Notes: generated from the letters alone by a model not told the origin. 64,000 nt of DNA from Blastobasis lacticolella (GCA_905147135.1 LR990056.1:9992001-10056000); one strand, 5' to 3'; positions 10,382 through 22,535 are shown, counted from the stretch's first letter. Numbers and translations are program-made.

Positions 10382-10584
10382 AATTGAAGGTGCTCCAGGT
10401 AGAACGGGGGTGCTAGCCTTTACGGGGATTTTTTCCTGGCACTCAAATGTGAAGGAGGCTTAGGTCCTGTAGTGGCCTGTTGTTATCCCTTCGAATCAGC
10501 AATATCAAGTCTACAGGCATGGATGCCCAAGCTAAATTCACCGTGACCATTTGATATTAAATACGTAAACATAGTACAGTAGGT

Positions 10585-10955
10585 ACATCATCATATCAGC
10601 CAGAAGACGCCCACTGCTGGGCATAGGCCTCCCCCAGAGATCTCCACAAAGACCGGTCCTGTGCTTTCCGCATCCAGCTGGTACCTGCGATCCTTACCAG
10701 GTCGTCGGTCCACCTTGTAGGAGGCCTACCCACGCTGCGTCTACCGGTACGTGGTCGCCACTCGAGAACTTTACTGCCCCATCGGCCATCTGTTCTTCGA
10801 GCTATGTGCCCTGCCCACTGCCACTTCAGTCTGGCAATCCTTAGAGCTATGTCGGTGACCTTGGTTTGCTTGCGGATCTCCTCATTTCTGACTCGATCGC
10901 GCAAAGAAACTCCGAGCATAGCTCTTTCCATTGCCCTTTGGGTAACAGTAGGTAC
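10585..10955 (-). pseudogene. RTE-clade LINE: C-terminal reverse transcriptase remnant
   Basis: The minus strand encodes an open frame of 111 codons (10596-10931) reading QRAMERAMLGVSLRDRVRNE, then VTDIALRIARLKWQWAGHIA, GRRSVGRPPTRWTDDLVRIA and SLWRSLGEAYAQQWASSG. This is the C-terminal tail of RTE-type endonuclease/reverse transcriptases, very common in Lepidoptera. The catalytic domains are absent, so it is a 5'-truncated copy ending in a TGATGATG tail. Four other pieces of the same tail are in the window. Confidence 0.85.
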
Positions 10956-11104
10956 ATGAGTAATAGTAATTCAAATATTTGTTTCACAATGTTTACCTTA
11001 AAACTAATGTCATTGCAGCCTCCTTTTAAGGTAAAATCCTGTAATACCGCTCTTCCAACGGTAATTATAGATATAGGTACAGTTTAGTGTAGTAGTAGTA
11101 ATAA

Positions 11105-11160
11105 GCCAGTTACCGCTCACCATCAGATGGGCTGTCTGCTCGTTTGTCACTGAGTAGAAT
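11105..11160 (+). mobile_element. Helitron-like end, GTTACCGCTTACC variant
   Basis: CAGTTACCGCTCACCATCAG, ATGGGCTGTCTGCTCGTTTG, TCACTGAGTAGAATAAAA. It joins directly to a SINE family B fragment. Confidence 0.45.
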
Positions 11161-11167
11161 AAAAGCA

Positions 11168-11275
11168 AAAAATGCTTTGGCAAATTCACACAGCGCCATC
11201 TAGGCTCAAAGTTAGCAAATCTTGTGTTATGGTTCATAGATAACTGATAAACTACTTATATACTTTTTAATATAA
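11168..11275 (-). mobile_element. SINE family B, 3' half
   Basis: GGCAAATTCACACAGCGCCA, TCTAGGCTCAAAGTTAGC and TAACTGATAAACTACTTATA, matching the body of 44765-44945 reversed. Confidence 0.6.
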
Positions 11276-11279
11276 GGAA

Positions 11280-12510
11280 TGTAGTCACAATTTAAAGCAA
11301 CACAGCTGTAAACTCTCCTAATATAAAGATTACCGTTAACCAGCTAATCAGTTTGCGTGTTATGAGCAGTAACGGTTTACCACCGAATCTATAGTCAGCC
11401 TTGATTAAATGTAACTGGGGATTATTATATTTTCAACACGTACCGTACGGGACTTTCGTGACCCCAACTTATATGGCGAGTAGGTATCTATAGGAATGCT
11501 AAATGATGAGTACAAAATAGGTAGCAGTCAAAAGAGTTTCTTTTTCATACTTTGAAATGTAGGCATCTGCTAAAGTTGTTTTTTCATATATTTTCCTCAA
11601 GAATGAGATACTGAGTTTTAGAAAATTTCCTGTGTTGGGCCATGAGTTAAATAGTTCCATCTAACAAACAGGGTCTAGTGTTGTTTTGCTTCTTATGTAA
11701 AACAATTTAGCATGAAAATATTTGTTTTTTATTAGACATTTCTCAATTATTGTATAGACAAAATTAATGATTTAAACTCGCTGCCTACACATGTTTCCCT
11801 GAGCGCTACAACTTGGGTCTCTTTTAGACAACAGTGAATAGGTATTTAATAGACAGGTATACTTCATCTGACTTAACATCAGGTGAGATGGCAGTCAAAT
11901 ACCAGACTATTTTTTATAAGAATAAAATCAAAATGCAACGCGAGCGTAGTCGCTAAGAAGGGAAATTACCATTCCGATTACATTTAATAGTAAATCTCTG
12001 ACATTCAACATTCCACGACAATTAACCTTCATACAAGTACAATAGACAGCACGTCTTATAGCACAGTAATTCGTCAGTAAGACTAATTGAATACATGATT
12101 GAATCGATCATTTGTACGCCCACACATATATCCATGGCATGATACATTGTGAACTCATGATAAGTGACGGGAGATTAAAATGTTCATTGAAAATTGTAGT
12201 AATTATCATACAAATTCATCACCTTTGCCTGACAAGAGAAAACGATCGCCTGTTACTTTGCTGCGTACTCCTATTGCTTTGAATTGTAAAAGTAGAGACT
12301 AGAAGGTAGAAGCTTGCCTCTGTCTGCATCATTTTAGTTTATACGCCAATTACGCTAAGTACAAACATATATCGGTCTTGACCTAGGAAAGTACCGTTTC
12401 AGTTTACCGGTGGATAAGGACTTCGCCTTCGCCGCACTATCTATTTATGCCTCCGAGTAACAGAAACTATACCACTTTCCATCACATGAACTGTCTTCTG
12501 TTTTACCACT
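11280..12510. other. Non-coding DNA without recognised features
   Basis: AT-rich; no coding signal or recognised repeat. Confidence 0.55.
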
Positions 12511-12514
12511 AAAA

Positions 12515-12735
12515 ATGATCTTGGCGTTAATGCCGGTTGTGCCCTCGCATGGTTCAACATGAAGTCGTCTGAATATGCAGGTTTCATCACGATGTTTTCC
12601 CTCGCCGTAAGAGCGTCGGTTAATATCCAACTAATGTACATAACTCAGAAAATATTCATTGGCCGCAGTGCCGGTGCCTCGAGAGGAGTTAAGGTATCCG
12701 ACTAGTAAGCGAGCTTACTAGTCACCGACTCTCCA
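12515..12735 (-). mobile_element. SINE family A, internally deleted with scrambled head
   Basis: TCTTGGCGTTAATGCCGGTT is followed directly by the middle part (GTCTGAATATGCAGGTTTCA), so about 100 bp are missing. The head region carries a perfect 11-bp hairpin at 12700-12723 made of GACTAGTAAGC and its complement. Confidence 0.65.
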
Positions 12736-13189
12736 TGCTGGTTTATCACAAAGTTTTATAAAAAACTGTCCTTATCAACAACGAAATGGGACGGATACGT
12801 ACAGATTGCAAGACACTTTCTTACTTTATCTTCGTAGGAATGCAATATGTTATTGACAGTATGGAATTTACAGATGTGTTGGAGAAAAAAATGTGGGATT
12901 GTCCGGCATTCGTCCGATAAGATAGTGCCATTTCCGAATTCTTAGGTTTTTACTCGAACAACCACGTAAATAAACCTTTATTATTTGTGGTTACAAATCC
13001 TCAACTATTCTGCACTATCAATAGAAACTTTAAAAACCACAATCTGACTCTCGGGCCACTTTATCTTATGTTAAAGGCCTGTGTACGTAGAAACGGGAGA
13101 ATAGGGATACGGAAGCGTTCTGGAGCGGGATGATTTGTAATTTTGGAGCTCCTCTTTACCTACCATTATGTCCTTCATACCTACCTACT

Positions 13190-13310
13190 ACACCAAACCA
13201 CTTCCACTAGCCCTCAATTGACCAATCCTTTAGATAAACGGGTGTCATACAAAGAGACTAATCCCTGACAAAGCAGATCCTCCGTAGACCAGGCCAAACG
13301 GGCAGTGGCT
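13190..13310 (+). mobile_element. Dispersed repeat family C, strongly decayed fragment
   Basis: ACGGGTGTCATACAAAGAGA, CTAATCCCTGAC and TCCTCCGTAGACCAGGCCAA, with a possible second piece CCGGCTGCCAAGCC near 13454. Confidence 0.35.
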
Positions 13311-14164
13311 GGCGCGTGCATTTCGTGCGCGCTAATATTTGTATGGGCTTGTTTAACCATTCCTTGGTTTTTCTTCACATTGTTATGAGATGAAGTACTT
13401 AGTTCTATTTCCATAAATCATTTTCAGTGTGAGCTTGTTTTTCTAACTACATATCTAACTCCAATCCGGCTGCCAAGCCTCGTGATTTAGCCCCCTACTA
13501 TTTAGTTGTGGGGAGTATCAAAACTCGTAGTGAACTGGACCCACCACCAACCCATGTTCTATTGACTTCTCGGTTGCGGACACCAGGTAAGCGTGCCTAC
13601 ATGCCGGTGGCTCTTTTGCACTTCTTGAAACCCAACAACTCTCGACCACTCCGTTCTGCACTCTCCCTTAATGGACGGGCTTAGCTCGCAGTGGACTGTT
13701 TCAATCCTCAAGCCCTCAATCGCCCTTTGCCCGTCGAACAGAGCGTTTTCCACCGCGGCGAATGGCCGAAAAATTCTGCAACTGTTCGTGTAGTTGCGGT
13801 AATGGACGCAAAAAGTGCGGAATCGAATCACGTCTCGCTATTCACGGCTGCGGCCGCGGCCAAAGATCACGAATTGATTTCGTAGACGGTTAATTGTTGG
13901 CGAATTAACGAAAATAGGCAGTTCGGTGTGTACCGTTGCCAAGGTCAGTGCTCTGTTTGCTTTGTTATTACTTGTTTCTGATTTCTTTTCTTGGTGAAAT
14001 GTAGGGTTCATTGTGGTGATTGAGTGTGGAGACTAGAGACTGATACAGGCTTTTTTTACTCCACGAAGGTGACAAGCAAGCTTACGGCTCACCTGTATAT
14101 AGCTAAAATATGCCTATATACTTATAGCTAGAATATAACTTCTTTTTTAGTATCCTAAGCAGGA

Positions 14165-14330
14165 AATATTTGTTCTATGAAACAAAAAAATCTTTGCTGT
14201 AGGCCTGCTGGAAGAAATTTCTGTTTAGAAATAACTAGTGCCTTTTGTGCCATGTATATGCCATATCTTTGTTACCATTTTTGTGTGCAGTAAACTATTA
14301 AATACATTAATTAATAAATAAAATGCGTTT
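14165..14330 (+). mobile_element. LINE 3' end (family K)
   Basis: GTAGGCCTGCTGGAAGAAAT, TTCTGTTTAGAAATAACTAG, TTTTGTGTGCAGTAAACTAT and an AATAAATAAA tail; paired with 30440-30580. Confidence 0.55.
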
Positions 14331-15852
14331 ACGTACTATAAAACAAAAATAATAGAGAGATCAATGGGGCCGATTGACTGACGAAGTGAGCTGAACCAAA
14401 TATTACCAACTGTTCAACTTCGACATGATAATATCAAACAACACCCGTGGTGGGATTCTGTCAACCTGATGATAGCGCCTCGATAGATAGGTATATCGTC
14501 AATTTAAATGATAAGTTTGCCTAATTTACCGCCAGCGAATCACGGGCATGAGAGATACTAGGATAGGTATAGCCCACGAAGTTAACCCTTGTCTGTTTTA
14601 TTACAAGCTTTTGTTTACTTTTACACGTTTTTAAAAGCTTAATATGAAAAAAGATTTTTTATTTGAAGATAACTTGTTGTTTTATTCCGCATAATTTTTA
14701 CAAAATGAAGGAATCTTATGTGGATGAATCGTGGTTGATACCACTTCCCACCAAGTCTGCTATGTGCTCGTTTATCACTGATTTGTGTCGAAAAAACTGA
14801 CAATAACATCGAACTGTTCGTTTTATGTGTGAACCAGAACGGATATAGGCAGCTACTTTCCCATTTACCACAACACAAAAAGGCTTCGTATCCTGTCTGT
14901 TTCTAATCTAATTACTTATTCTGTGGCAACACCTTCGCGCGAGTAACGGGCGCGGTCGATGACAGCGTCCTGCACGAGCGCCGCTCCTAGCTCAAGGTTC
15001 TCACCGTTACCAACTTACACCACATCGCAGCCATGCCAATATACACCCTAATTTATGGTGATAAAGAACAATTAGATGCATATCAAAGCTGGTTTTAGAG
15101 TTTGAGGCTTGATAATTTGGAGCTAAATGTCTGATTCTATTCACATCGCTACCTAGTTCACCTAGTTGATGTCTTATCGTTAATGATTTGCGGAATTATA
15201 TTCTTTTGTATAGTTTTTATACGAAAAAGCGAAATAAAAAAGGATAAATGTTCAATTTACAAAACCGAGGTAGAGACTTAGCACCCGGTTCCCTACAGAA
15301 ACCATCACTCTTGGCTTTGACGGAATCAGAAAGGAAGTCGTTGTTACAATAGATAGTTTGTCTGTCATCAATCCGAACTAACATTATAAATTCGAAAGTA
15401 GCTGTGTTTATCTGTCTGTTAGGAGATAGACGACAACATGGGAAAATAGGCTGTATTTCATCTCCAAAAGTAACTTTTAATGCATTAAATATGCAAACGA
15501 AGATAGTAGCAAAAGCTTATTATATTACATTTCATACACTTTAGTCATAGACGTAACTCTGCCACTTCACTTGCCCGGCCAACATAACCTCAGCCATACT
15601 TGCCTTACCGTTAATCCTAACTTGTCCTCGACCGGTCCTGCTGACTAGATTTATTAAATCTAAGGAAGTCCTAGCTCAGGCACGGACCTTGAATATGAAA
15701 TAAGGTCTTACATTCTTGGGCGGAAAGGCGATAGAATATAACGAAGTACGTAGGCCGTAATAACAAGTTTCATGCGATCTTTATCCTGTGTATGCATTTA
15801 TAATTTTTAGGATTCCATTCATTCAAATGGTGCTCTCTATGTTTGTTATTTC

Positions 15853-15928
15853 TATGTCAAATAGATATTATATTTATTTGACATATAGCTTATCGGAAAT
15901 GTTATAAAATTCGACTATAACATTTCCG
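15853..15928. repeat. Two adjacent perfect hairpins
   Basis: TATGTCAAATA (15853) pairs with 15875-15885, 11-nt loop. CGGAAATGTTATA (15894) pairs with 15916-15928, 9-nt loop. A LINE-tail-like sequence follows. Confidence 0.75.
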
Positions 15929-16843
15929 GACCCGATCCCGCGGGAACCACATTGAATTTCGAGATAAATTATAGCCTTTGTGCTGAATCATTCCCGTTGT
16001 CCTCCAAATCCAGAGATAGGTAGATTTGGAGACAATATTCGGCGAACAACGGGAAGGAATGCGTTTAGGAGTCGAGCAATTTACCTAAAATCCATCCGGT
16101 CCATACTACGCGGTGAGTCGGTTAGTCTTACGGCCTTGCTTAGCTCAGATCTAATTTTGTATTTTAGGAATTATCACCGTTATTTGAGGTGGATATAGTA
16201 CAAACTTGAAAAAGTTTTTTAAGATATAAAAAACAAGCTCATTATTTATAATGAGGTGGTGTGCCTTAACAGTAAAGCAATTATATTAAGGATGTCGATA
16301 AAGATGAGAAAGCGCGAAGAAATTTCTAGTACTAATATTAAAGATAAGCAATAAAAGTCCACAAATGGAATGTACGATTTCCTGATCAATAAACCGTCCA
16401 AGCAATCAGCTAATACATACATTTTCTTAGACTACATGTCCGCTTCAACGATTCCCATAAATCCGTTCAATTGTCACTATTTACCAAAAAATGTGAGTGA
16501 AAACATCCACGGGACCGGTATGAGGCCGAACTTTCGCCAGTTGCGACGAAGGAAGTACGTATTGGCACTACCACGTGACACAGGCGTAATGACATGCGAA
16601 ACTCTCACCCAATATTCGTGATTTTAATTTCAGTAATTTCTCCAAAACTAAGAGTAAAGGTCTGTCGGAAATGGGCGACGATTGGGCGACAATGGTGATT
16701 ATTTTACACGGATCGTAAGTTTCATGTAACAAAAATGCTGAATAGGTACGTAGTCACTAAGAGGGCTAGAGGACTAAGATCATATTCCTCTTGTCTGTAA
16801 TTGTTTTGGCTACCTCCTTCAAACCAAAACACAACATCTCGTT

Positions 16844-17092
16844 ACAGTCCATAACAGTCCACTGCAAGACTTAGGGCCTGTCCCACGAAAGGGGAGGTTA
16901 TTACTATAATCTCCACGCTTGGCAGGCGGGTTAGAGATCGCAGTGATAAATATAACAATGGAAATAGCTGCTGCCCATTTTCCAGCCTACGGAGGCTCTA
17001 GATTTTTGGCTCGAAAACATTAGTCGCCTCGTACGACACCGACGCGTGTAAGGGGTTGGTGCTATTCTATTCTGCCAGACACCACGTAGCCA
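16844..17092 (-). mobile_element. Dispersed repeat family C, full length
   Basis: ACAGTCCATAACAGTCCACT at one end, ATCTCCACGCTTGGCAGGCG, TGCCCATTTTCCAGCCTACG, then GGGGTTGGTGCTATTCTATT and CTGCCAGACACCACG at the other. Confidence 0.7.
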
Positions 17093-17399
17093 CAACATAT
17101 TACTACTAATGTTAGCTTGGCGTGAGAAATAAATGAACTATGGATGGTAACCACCCAGGCGGACTCCTCCGGCTTAACAGATTCCTACTTCTTTGTGACT
17201 TTTGTAGCGAGCAAAACATATCTCAAAAATTACGTAAGACCCTAAAACAGCATTTATAATGAATTTCCTAACGGATACGATAAATAAAATGAGAACAACA
17301 CACGCGTATCGAATTAAACTGACCGATCAGCGTTCGCAAATACAGCCTTCGTTAGCTAGGAGACGGCTATTTCGCTAGCTCCGATCGCTGCAATAAAGC

Positions 17400-17419
17400 G
17401 CAATTACAGCTGTAATTGC
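17400..17419. repeat. Perfect 20-bp palindrome
   Basis: GCAATTACAG followed by its complement CTGTAATTGC without spacer; contains TAATTG/CAATTA homeodomain-type cores and a central CAGCTG E-box. Confidence 0.7.
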
Positions 17420-18587
17420 TGATATCCTAGATAGTCGGAGATATTCGTGGCCATTCGTGCGTGTTCGGCCGGAATCGAACCTTGGACCAGTTGCGCGGGA
17501 GACGGCGTATGTGCACTAATTCGTATGGTGTGAAGACAAAATTGTTGTTACTAAAAATCTGGGCTATTGATAATATCTAATTTCATATCTGTTTAGTGGG
17601 TTTTAAACCACGATACGACGTAGTTATAAAAAGCGAGTTAATAATAAGAGAGGCAATTGCTACCAGTGTACCTTAAGACTCTTTGCTACCAGTTAACCTT
17701 TGTTAACCTGTTTACATTTTCCTGTTTAATACTTCGTAATACCTATTCAAACATTGATAACTTATTGAAAAATATATTTAAAAAATGTATAGTTTAAAAC
17801 AAAAAGCTCTGGTTTTTCTAAAGTACCTACATCATCATATTACCTTACTCAAGTCACTGCACATTTAATTTACCTAACAAATTATCCGAAATTGTTTCAG
17901 ACTTCAACTTTGTTATCCATCATAACATAATCCCACCGTATAGGTTGCTGATGTCCAGGACGAGATGATGGCTTCTCTCCATCTGGTGCACTCTAGGCAA
18001 TTAAAAAAGAACAATAAATACATCCATGGACTTTTAATAAGACAATAAGTCTTATTAAGTATCTCAACTGTCGTGATTTATTTTCCTATCACTACCACGT
18101 TCCAATGTACAGCCGTACAGCTAGTGCAGTTTGTGAATTTCACAACACCGCACTAACAGTCGCGTGGGCCGTGATAATGACAATAAAAATTACTGCGCGG
18201 CACTGTGTGATCACACCGGCTACGTGCACAGTAAAGCGCTAATATGTCGACATAGATATGTTTCGGAAATAGGTAATTAAGTTTCGTAAAAGCTTTTAAT
18301 TTAATAAGGTTTTAATGTTATACGGTACAGGGAAGCGGGCCATCATCTACACGGGCGTCATCGGTGCTTTGCTCACATCTTGAAGGATCCAAGTTATAGT
18401 CCAAAAGAAATACTGCTGTAGGAAAATAAATCCATATGTGAGGTTTAGCTTAGCTTTCTTAAGAAGGCTTGCGCAAAGGCGGCGATCCATTTACTTTTTA
18501 CTGCCTTCACCTCGTTTGGCTTACGACGTGAGGATGTCGAAGACCGAGCGGTATTGGAGCGGAGCTTGGTAGCCGAGATTGGCCACT

Positions 18588-18800
18588 TGAAATTCAAAAT
18601 TCAAAATTTCTTTATTGATTAGGACATTAAATATCTCTTTCAATCGTCAAAAAGGAGGGGGGTAAGAAAGTAGGAAGGAATCACACAGTGACACGCTGAC
18701 CGCCCTATGGCCGTAGATAAACGTATCCCTCGCCAACCACGACCGAACCGTGCTCGACAATGCCAGGCAGAGCCGGAACGCTATCATGATGCGGCTTGGA
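18588..18800 (-). mobile_element. LINE 3' end with AATTCAAA repeats
   Basis: TTGAAATTCAAAATTCAAAA, TTTCTTTATTGATTAGG, then GC-rich CGACCGAACCGTGCTCGACA. The shape of a reversed LINE tail. Confidence 0.4.
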
Positions 18801-20462
18801 TGATGATGATGACTCTTTGCCTCGTTGCCCTTCGATTTAGTCGAGCATCGATTTCGGTTTGCTCTGAGGCTAAACCGTAAGTACAAATATACGATAATTT
18901 ACTGTCTTGGATAGATTGTGGCGAATAATATTATTGAGTCTTTGTTACTTGAATAAATAAATTTAAATTGAAATAACCCGTTCCCATAGTATTTGTTTAA
19001 AGCATTTTACTTTTGTAACTGTACGTAGAATGAGGCCGCTAGGCTACCATAGGATCGGTACTCATTTCTTGCATAGGTACAAAGTGTAATTATAGTTCGA
19101 ATCATGTTTAATAAACCATAACTAATTTTACAAAAACACAGCACAAGGTATCGGTACGGTATGCCTTAATAATTCCAAATTACGCCCAACACATGGACCG
19201 ATTTGTACGGCCTTCAACCTTGTCTATTGCTTGACCATAATCACTTTGTTGTTGAACGGGACGTGTTTCGCAAGCGTTAATTGTATCTACGCGGTTCTGT
19301 TACACTTTTTATGGCCAATTCTCTTCTTATATCGCAGTTTCGATCAATAAAAACGAATAGAAATCGTGTGATTATCGGTGACGTGTGCGAGAACCGTGTG
19401 TTTATTGTTTTGTATATCGTTTTCTTTATAGAAATTACGACACGCATGGTTTCTGGACTTTGGCAGTGCTCGTACGTAGACGTCGTACGTCATACAAAAG
19501 TTACGATGTGCGTAATGCCGGTGTAATATTATATTGAATTTAAATCTAGAATAAGTATAGGCTACAATTTCGAATTATAGCTTTCGGCATGTGTAACAAA
19601 ATTGAAAAATTACTGGTACAAAGGCCGTGACGCATTCACGATCTGCCTGGTGCTGTAGACGTCCATAAGCAGCGGTGATCACTTCTTGGATGACCACAGT
19701 AGTTATATCTCTAAAAATATAAATTATTTTGTCCTTTGACATTTTGTATTTATGTCCTTTTACATTGTTTAGTTATTAATTGTCATGTGAAATTTTAAAT
19801 ATTACTTACCTTTGGTATTTTAATTTATTTATTTCGTTGTTCATTTATATGGTTATTAATAATACTAATTAATAATAATATTGTATAATTGTGAATAACT
19901 TACAATTAATATAATAAACTAAAACAAACTTTCTACGCAGACATTTGACCGTCATTTCTTGTACCTAAAGTAAAACTACAGTTCGGCCTCATCATGCCTG
20001 TCTAACTCCAAACCATTACTTATAAAACACATAACATAAACCCCTTTATAAGTCGCAATCAGATAACTGAGTAGGCTAAACTCAAAAGTGACCGTGTTAC
20101 GGTTAGGAACACTTAAGATCAAATGCCATCTACCAGGGTAGCATAAATCAACAGGTACCTCAGGAGCTCTCAGTATGACGATGTAACAATTTCTACGCAG
20201 GTGTTATCGCAGGGCAATGACCCAAGATAACGTTACCTGGTTAAACTCAAACTAGCGTTAGATAAACACTCGTGCTTATAAATATTTACGTTTTTTATAC
20301 TTATGGTGTTTGTTGAGGTATTTTTTGTATGGTTGACGTAAGGAAAAATTGACTATTTACGGTTACCTCATCTTAGGTTAGCTTTTAGTCATTACTTGGC
20401 TCTAAGCTCGTGATTAGATTAATGATCCTTTGTACGGATAAATCCCTTTAATTAAAAAAAAT

Positions 20463-20806
20463 ATGGTTTTAATGTCCCGGTTGTGCTCACGCGCTCGAGG
20501 GCAGGGCACGCGTTGACCATAATCCTAGATTTAGCAGATTAGATAATTACAATGGAGCGACGCCATCTGACCTGCGTGACCCTGCTACCAGGGGAATCTG
20601 ACCAGATTGGATCATGGTTACAGATTCAGTTGCCTGAATGTGCAGGTTTCAACACGATGTTTTTCCTCACCGTAAGAGCGTCGGTTAGCATTCAATTCAT
20701 GTACATAACTCAGAAAAGAGTCATTGGTATATGACCGCAGTGGATTCGAACCCGGTACCTCTCGCTTACGAGTCGGATACCTTAACCACTCGGCCAGCGA
20801 TACTCT
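20463..20806 (-). mobile_element. SINE family A, best full-length copy
   Basis: The head (about 20735-20806), read on the minus strand, is TGGCCGAGTGGTTAAGGTAT, CCGACTCGTAAGCGAGAGGT and ACCGGGTTCGAATCCACTGC, a clear tRNA-derived pol III promoter with A and B boxes. The body and tail follow to 20463. It is not a functional tRNA: the acceptor stem is not paired and no mature tRNA end is present. Confidence 0.8.
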
Positions 20807-21190
20807 CAAATGTTAACTCTAATGATTTTATTCAATCTTGACAGTTTTCGACAAGTTAGAAACATTCATTCAGCTCTTCTTTTATGTTTAAATACCTATT
20901 TATATATAGCCTACGAGTATAAAATAATTTGTATTCTGTGAACAAGTGTCGATTTAAAATTTATAACCGAAACATGTTAAATATCAATGCAAATTTAAAT
21001 TGTAAATCTCTGACATAATATTTATTTTTGTTTCAGATAACATCGAGTGGGCTAGAAACCTTCGTATATAAGGTAAACAAGTTGCTGTATACATTTATTG
21101 ACATAAATATTTCGCACATACCTACACCGGTAACAATGGTTAAATATCGGATAAATTGTAAGACTGTGTTAGGCTAAGTTCGACTCATTA

Positions 21191-21270
21191 TCATCATCAT
21201 CTTGGTGTTAAATCCCGTTTGAGCACCCGCGCAACACGCGGGGGCCCGGGGTCTGCCTTCCTGCATTGGT
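21191..21270 (-). mobile_element. SINE family A, 3' fragment
   Basis: TCATCATCATCTTGGTGTTA, then GAGCACCCGCG and GGGGGCCCGGGGTCTGCCTT. Confidence 0.55.
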
Positions 21271-21303
21271 TAAGTTAAATCTTAATCTATACTTTATACA
21301 TCA

Positions 21304-21500
21304 CTAGTGGACCCGGCGCGACTTCGTTCGCGTACACCTACTTTACCCGTACCTACCATTTTTCTTGCTTATAAACATTCCTCTTGAATAACTCTATATA
21401 TTGTTGAAGCCCGCATTAAAATCCGTTGCGTAGTTTAAAAGATCTAAACGTACATAGATACAGACGGCGGGAAGTGACTTTGTTTTTTTACTATAAAGGT
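21304..21500 (+). mobile_element. LINE 3' tail, GGCGCGACTTCG family (E)
   Basis: CTAGTGGACCCGGCGCGACT, TCGTTCGCGTACACCTACTT, TTAAAATCCGTTGCGTAGTT, ACAGACGGCGGGAAGTGACT. Closely repeated at 22022. Confidence 0.6.
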
Positions 21501-21504
21501 GTAT

Positions 21505-21606
21505 GTTGTCTGGTAGAGATCGCTTGCACAAAAACTAGGTAAGGGTTTTCTTTACTTTTTAACGTAATTATTCTTGCGTGAGCAATAAAGAATTTATCTA
21601 TCTATA
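21505..21606 (+). mobile_element. LINE 3' tail with (TATC)n end (family J)
   Basis: GTCTGGTAGAGATCGCTTGC, TTCTTGCGTGAGCAATAAAG and AATTTATCTATCTATA. Directly abuts the family E tail. Confidence 0.55.
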
Positions 21607-22021
21607 AATCCAAACGGACTAAGTCGGGGAAAGCCTAGGTACGCTACAGGTAATAAGTGCACGTCTATGAAGTAGCTGGTAAAAGCTAGTATTAAACTTA
21701 ATCAAAATATGACTCCGGCTTGGTATCCTCAATAAACGTAGCTCGATTTTCAATTAAAATCAATTCCGAAGTCCAATTTAATTTCCCATCAGTTGCTGGT
21801 CGGAACTTTCTCTGTCAGCGAATCGGTCCATAAACTATCCCTAGCTAACGAAGTGAAATGTATAGTGTAGGTGTGGCTCTGTGTTATGTATAATAATATT
21901 ATATGATTGAAGAATGTTGTGCCATCAGTACCATCACAATGAACGCTTCAAAATCCGTGATTGATGAAGCATTTTTGTGCGAAGACGGTTGTTTTATTTG
22001 TGGTAGAATGGATTTATTATA

Positions 22022-22215
22022 AATTAGTGGACCCGGCGCGACTTTGTTCGCGTACACCTACTTTACCCCTACCTACCCTTTTTTTCTTGCTTATAAACCT
22101 TCCCCATGAATCACTCTATTGTTGAAAACCGCATTAAATCCGTTGCGTAGTTTAAAATATCGAAGCGTACATAGAAAGAGACAGACGGCGGGAAGCGACT
22201 TTGTTGTATTCTATG
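22022..22215 (+). mobile_element. LINE 3' tail, family E
   Basis: TTAGTGGACCCGGCGCGACT, GTTGCGTAGTTTAAAATATC, GACAGACGGCGGGAAGCGAC. Direct repeat of 21304-21500 about 715 bp away. Confidence 0.6.
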
Positions 22216-22399
22216 TATAGAGATGCTTGTAGCATGAAAGCGATAGCATCACGATCATTGACCATAACAGTCAACTGCTGGGCCTGAAGATGCATCCAAA
22301 TTACTGAAGGGTAACCATAATCTCCTTTTTTGGCAGGTGCGTTTTAGAAAGACGCAACTCTGCTTGGTTGTCCATTGTCGGACCAGGAAGGTGTTAGCT

Positions 22400-22535
22400 G
22401 GTCTTCCTGGTTTGTCTCTCTTTTATGTAATACGGCAGACAAACAGGCATGCGAACCACCTGATGGAATGTGGTCACCGCCGCCTATGGACATCAGCGAC
22501 ACCAGGGGCGCTACCAATGCGTTGCCCGCCACTAA
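22400..22535 (-). mobile_element. Helitron-like end fragment
   Basis: Reverse-strand copy of the Lep1-type end: ATACGGCAGACAAACAGGC, ACCACCTGATGGAATGTGGT and GCAACGC-type words, in mirror order to 8560-8680. Confidence 0.55.

Larger units (their letters stand above)
13540..16840. other. Mostly non-coding DNA with two GC-rich patches
   Basis: Apart from the LINE end at 14165-14330 and the hairpins at 15853, GC-rich patches at 13560-13880 and 14930-15040 stand out. The first holds a 64-codon plus frame ending in an Ala run and a 90-codon minus frame; neither resembles a known protein. Confidence 0.4.
17100..20460. other. Non-coding DNA
   Basis: Contains the palindrome at 17400 and a LINE end at 18588. 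Otherwise no coding signal. Confidence 0.5.

Noticed and set aside
10005..10463. A 152-codon plus-strand frame, Ser/Arg/Thr-rich
   Set aside because: It is the antisense of the GC-rich ORF1 coiled-coil region, and its composition follows from the reverse complement of those codons.
20735..20806. A tRNA gene on the minus strand
   Set aside because: The TGGCCGAGTGGTTAAGG and GGTTCGAATCC boxes belong to the head of SINE family A; the same head recurs in several decayed copies.
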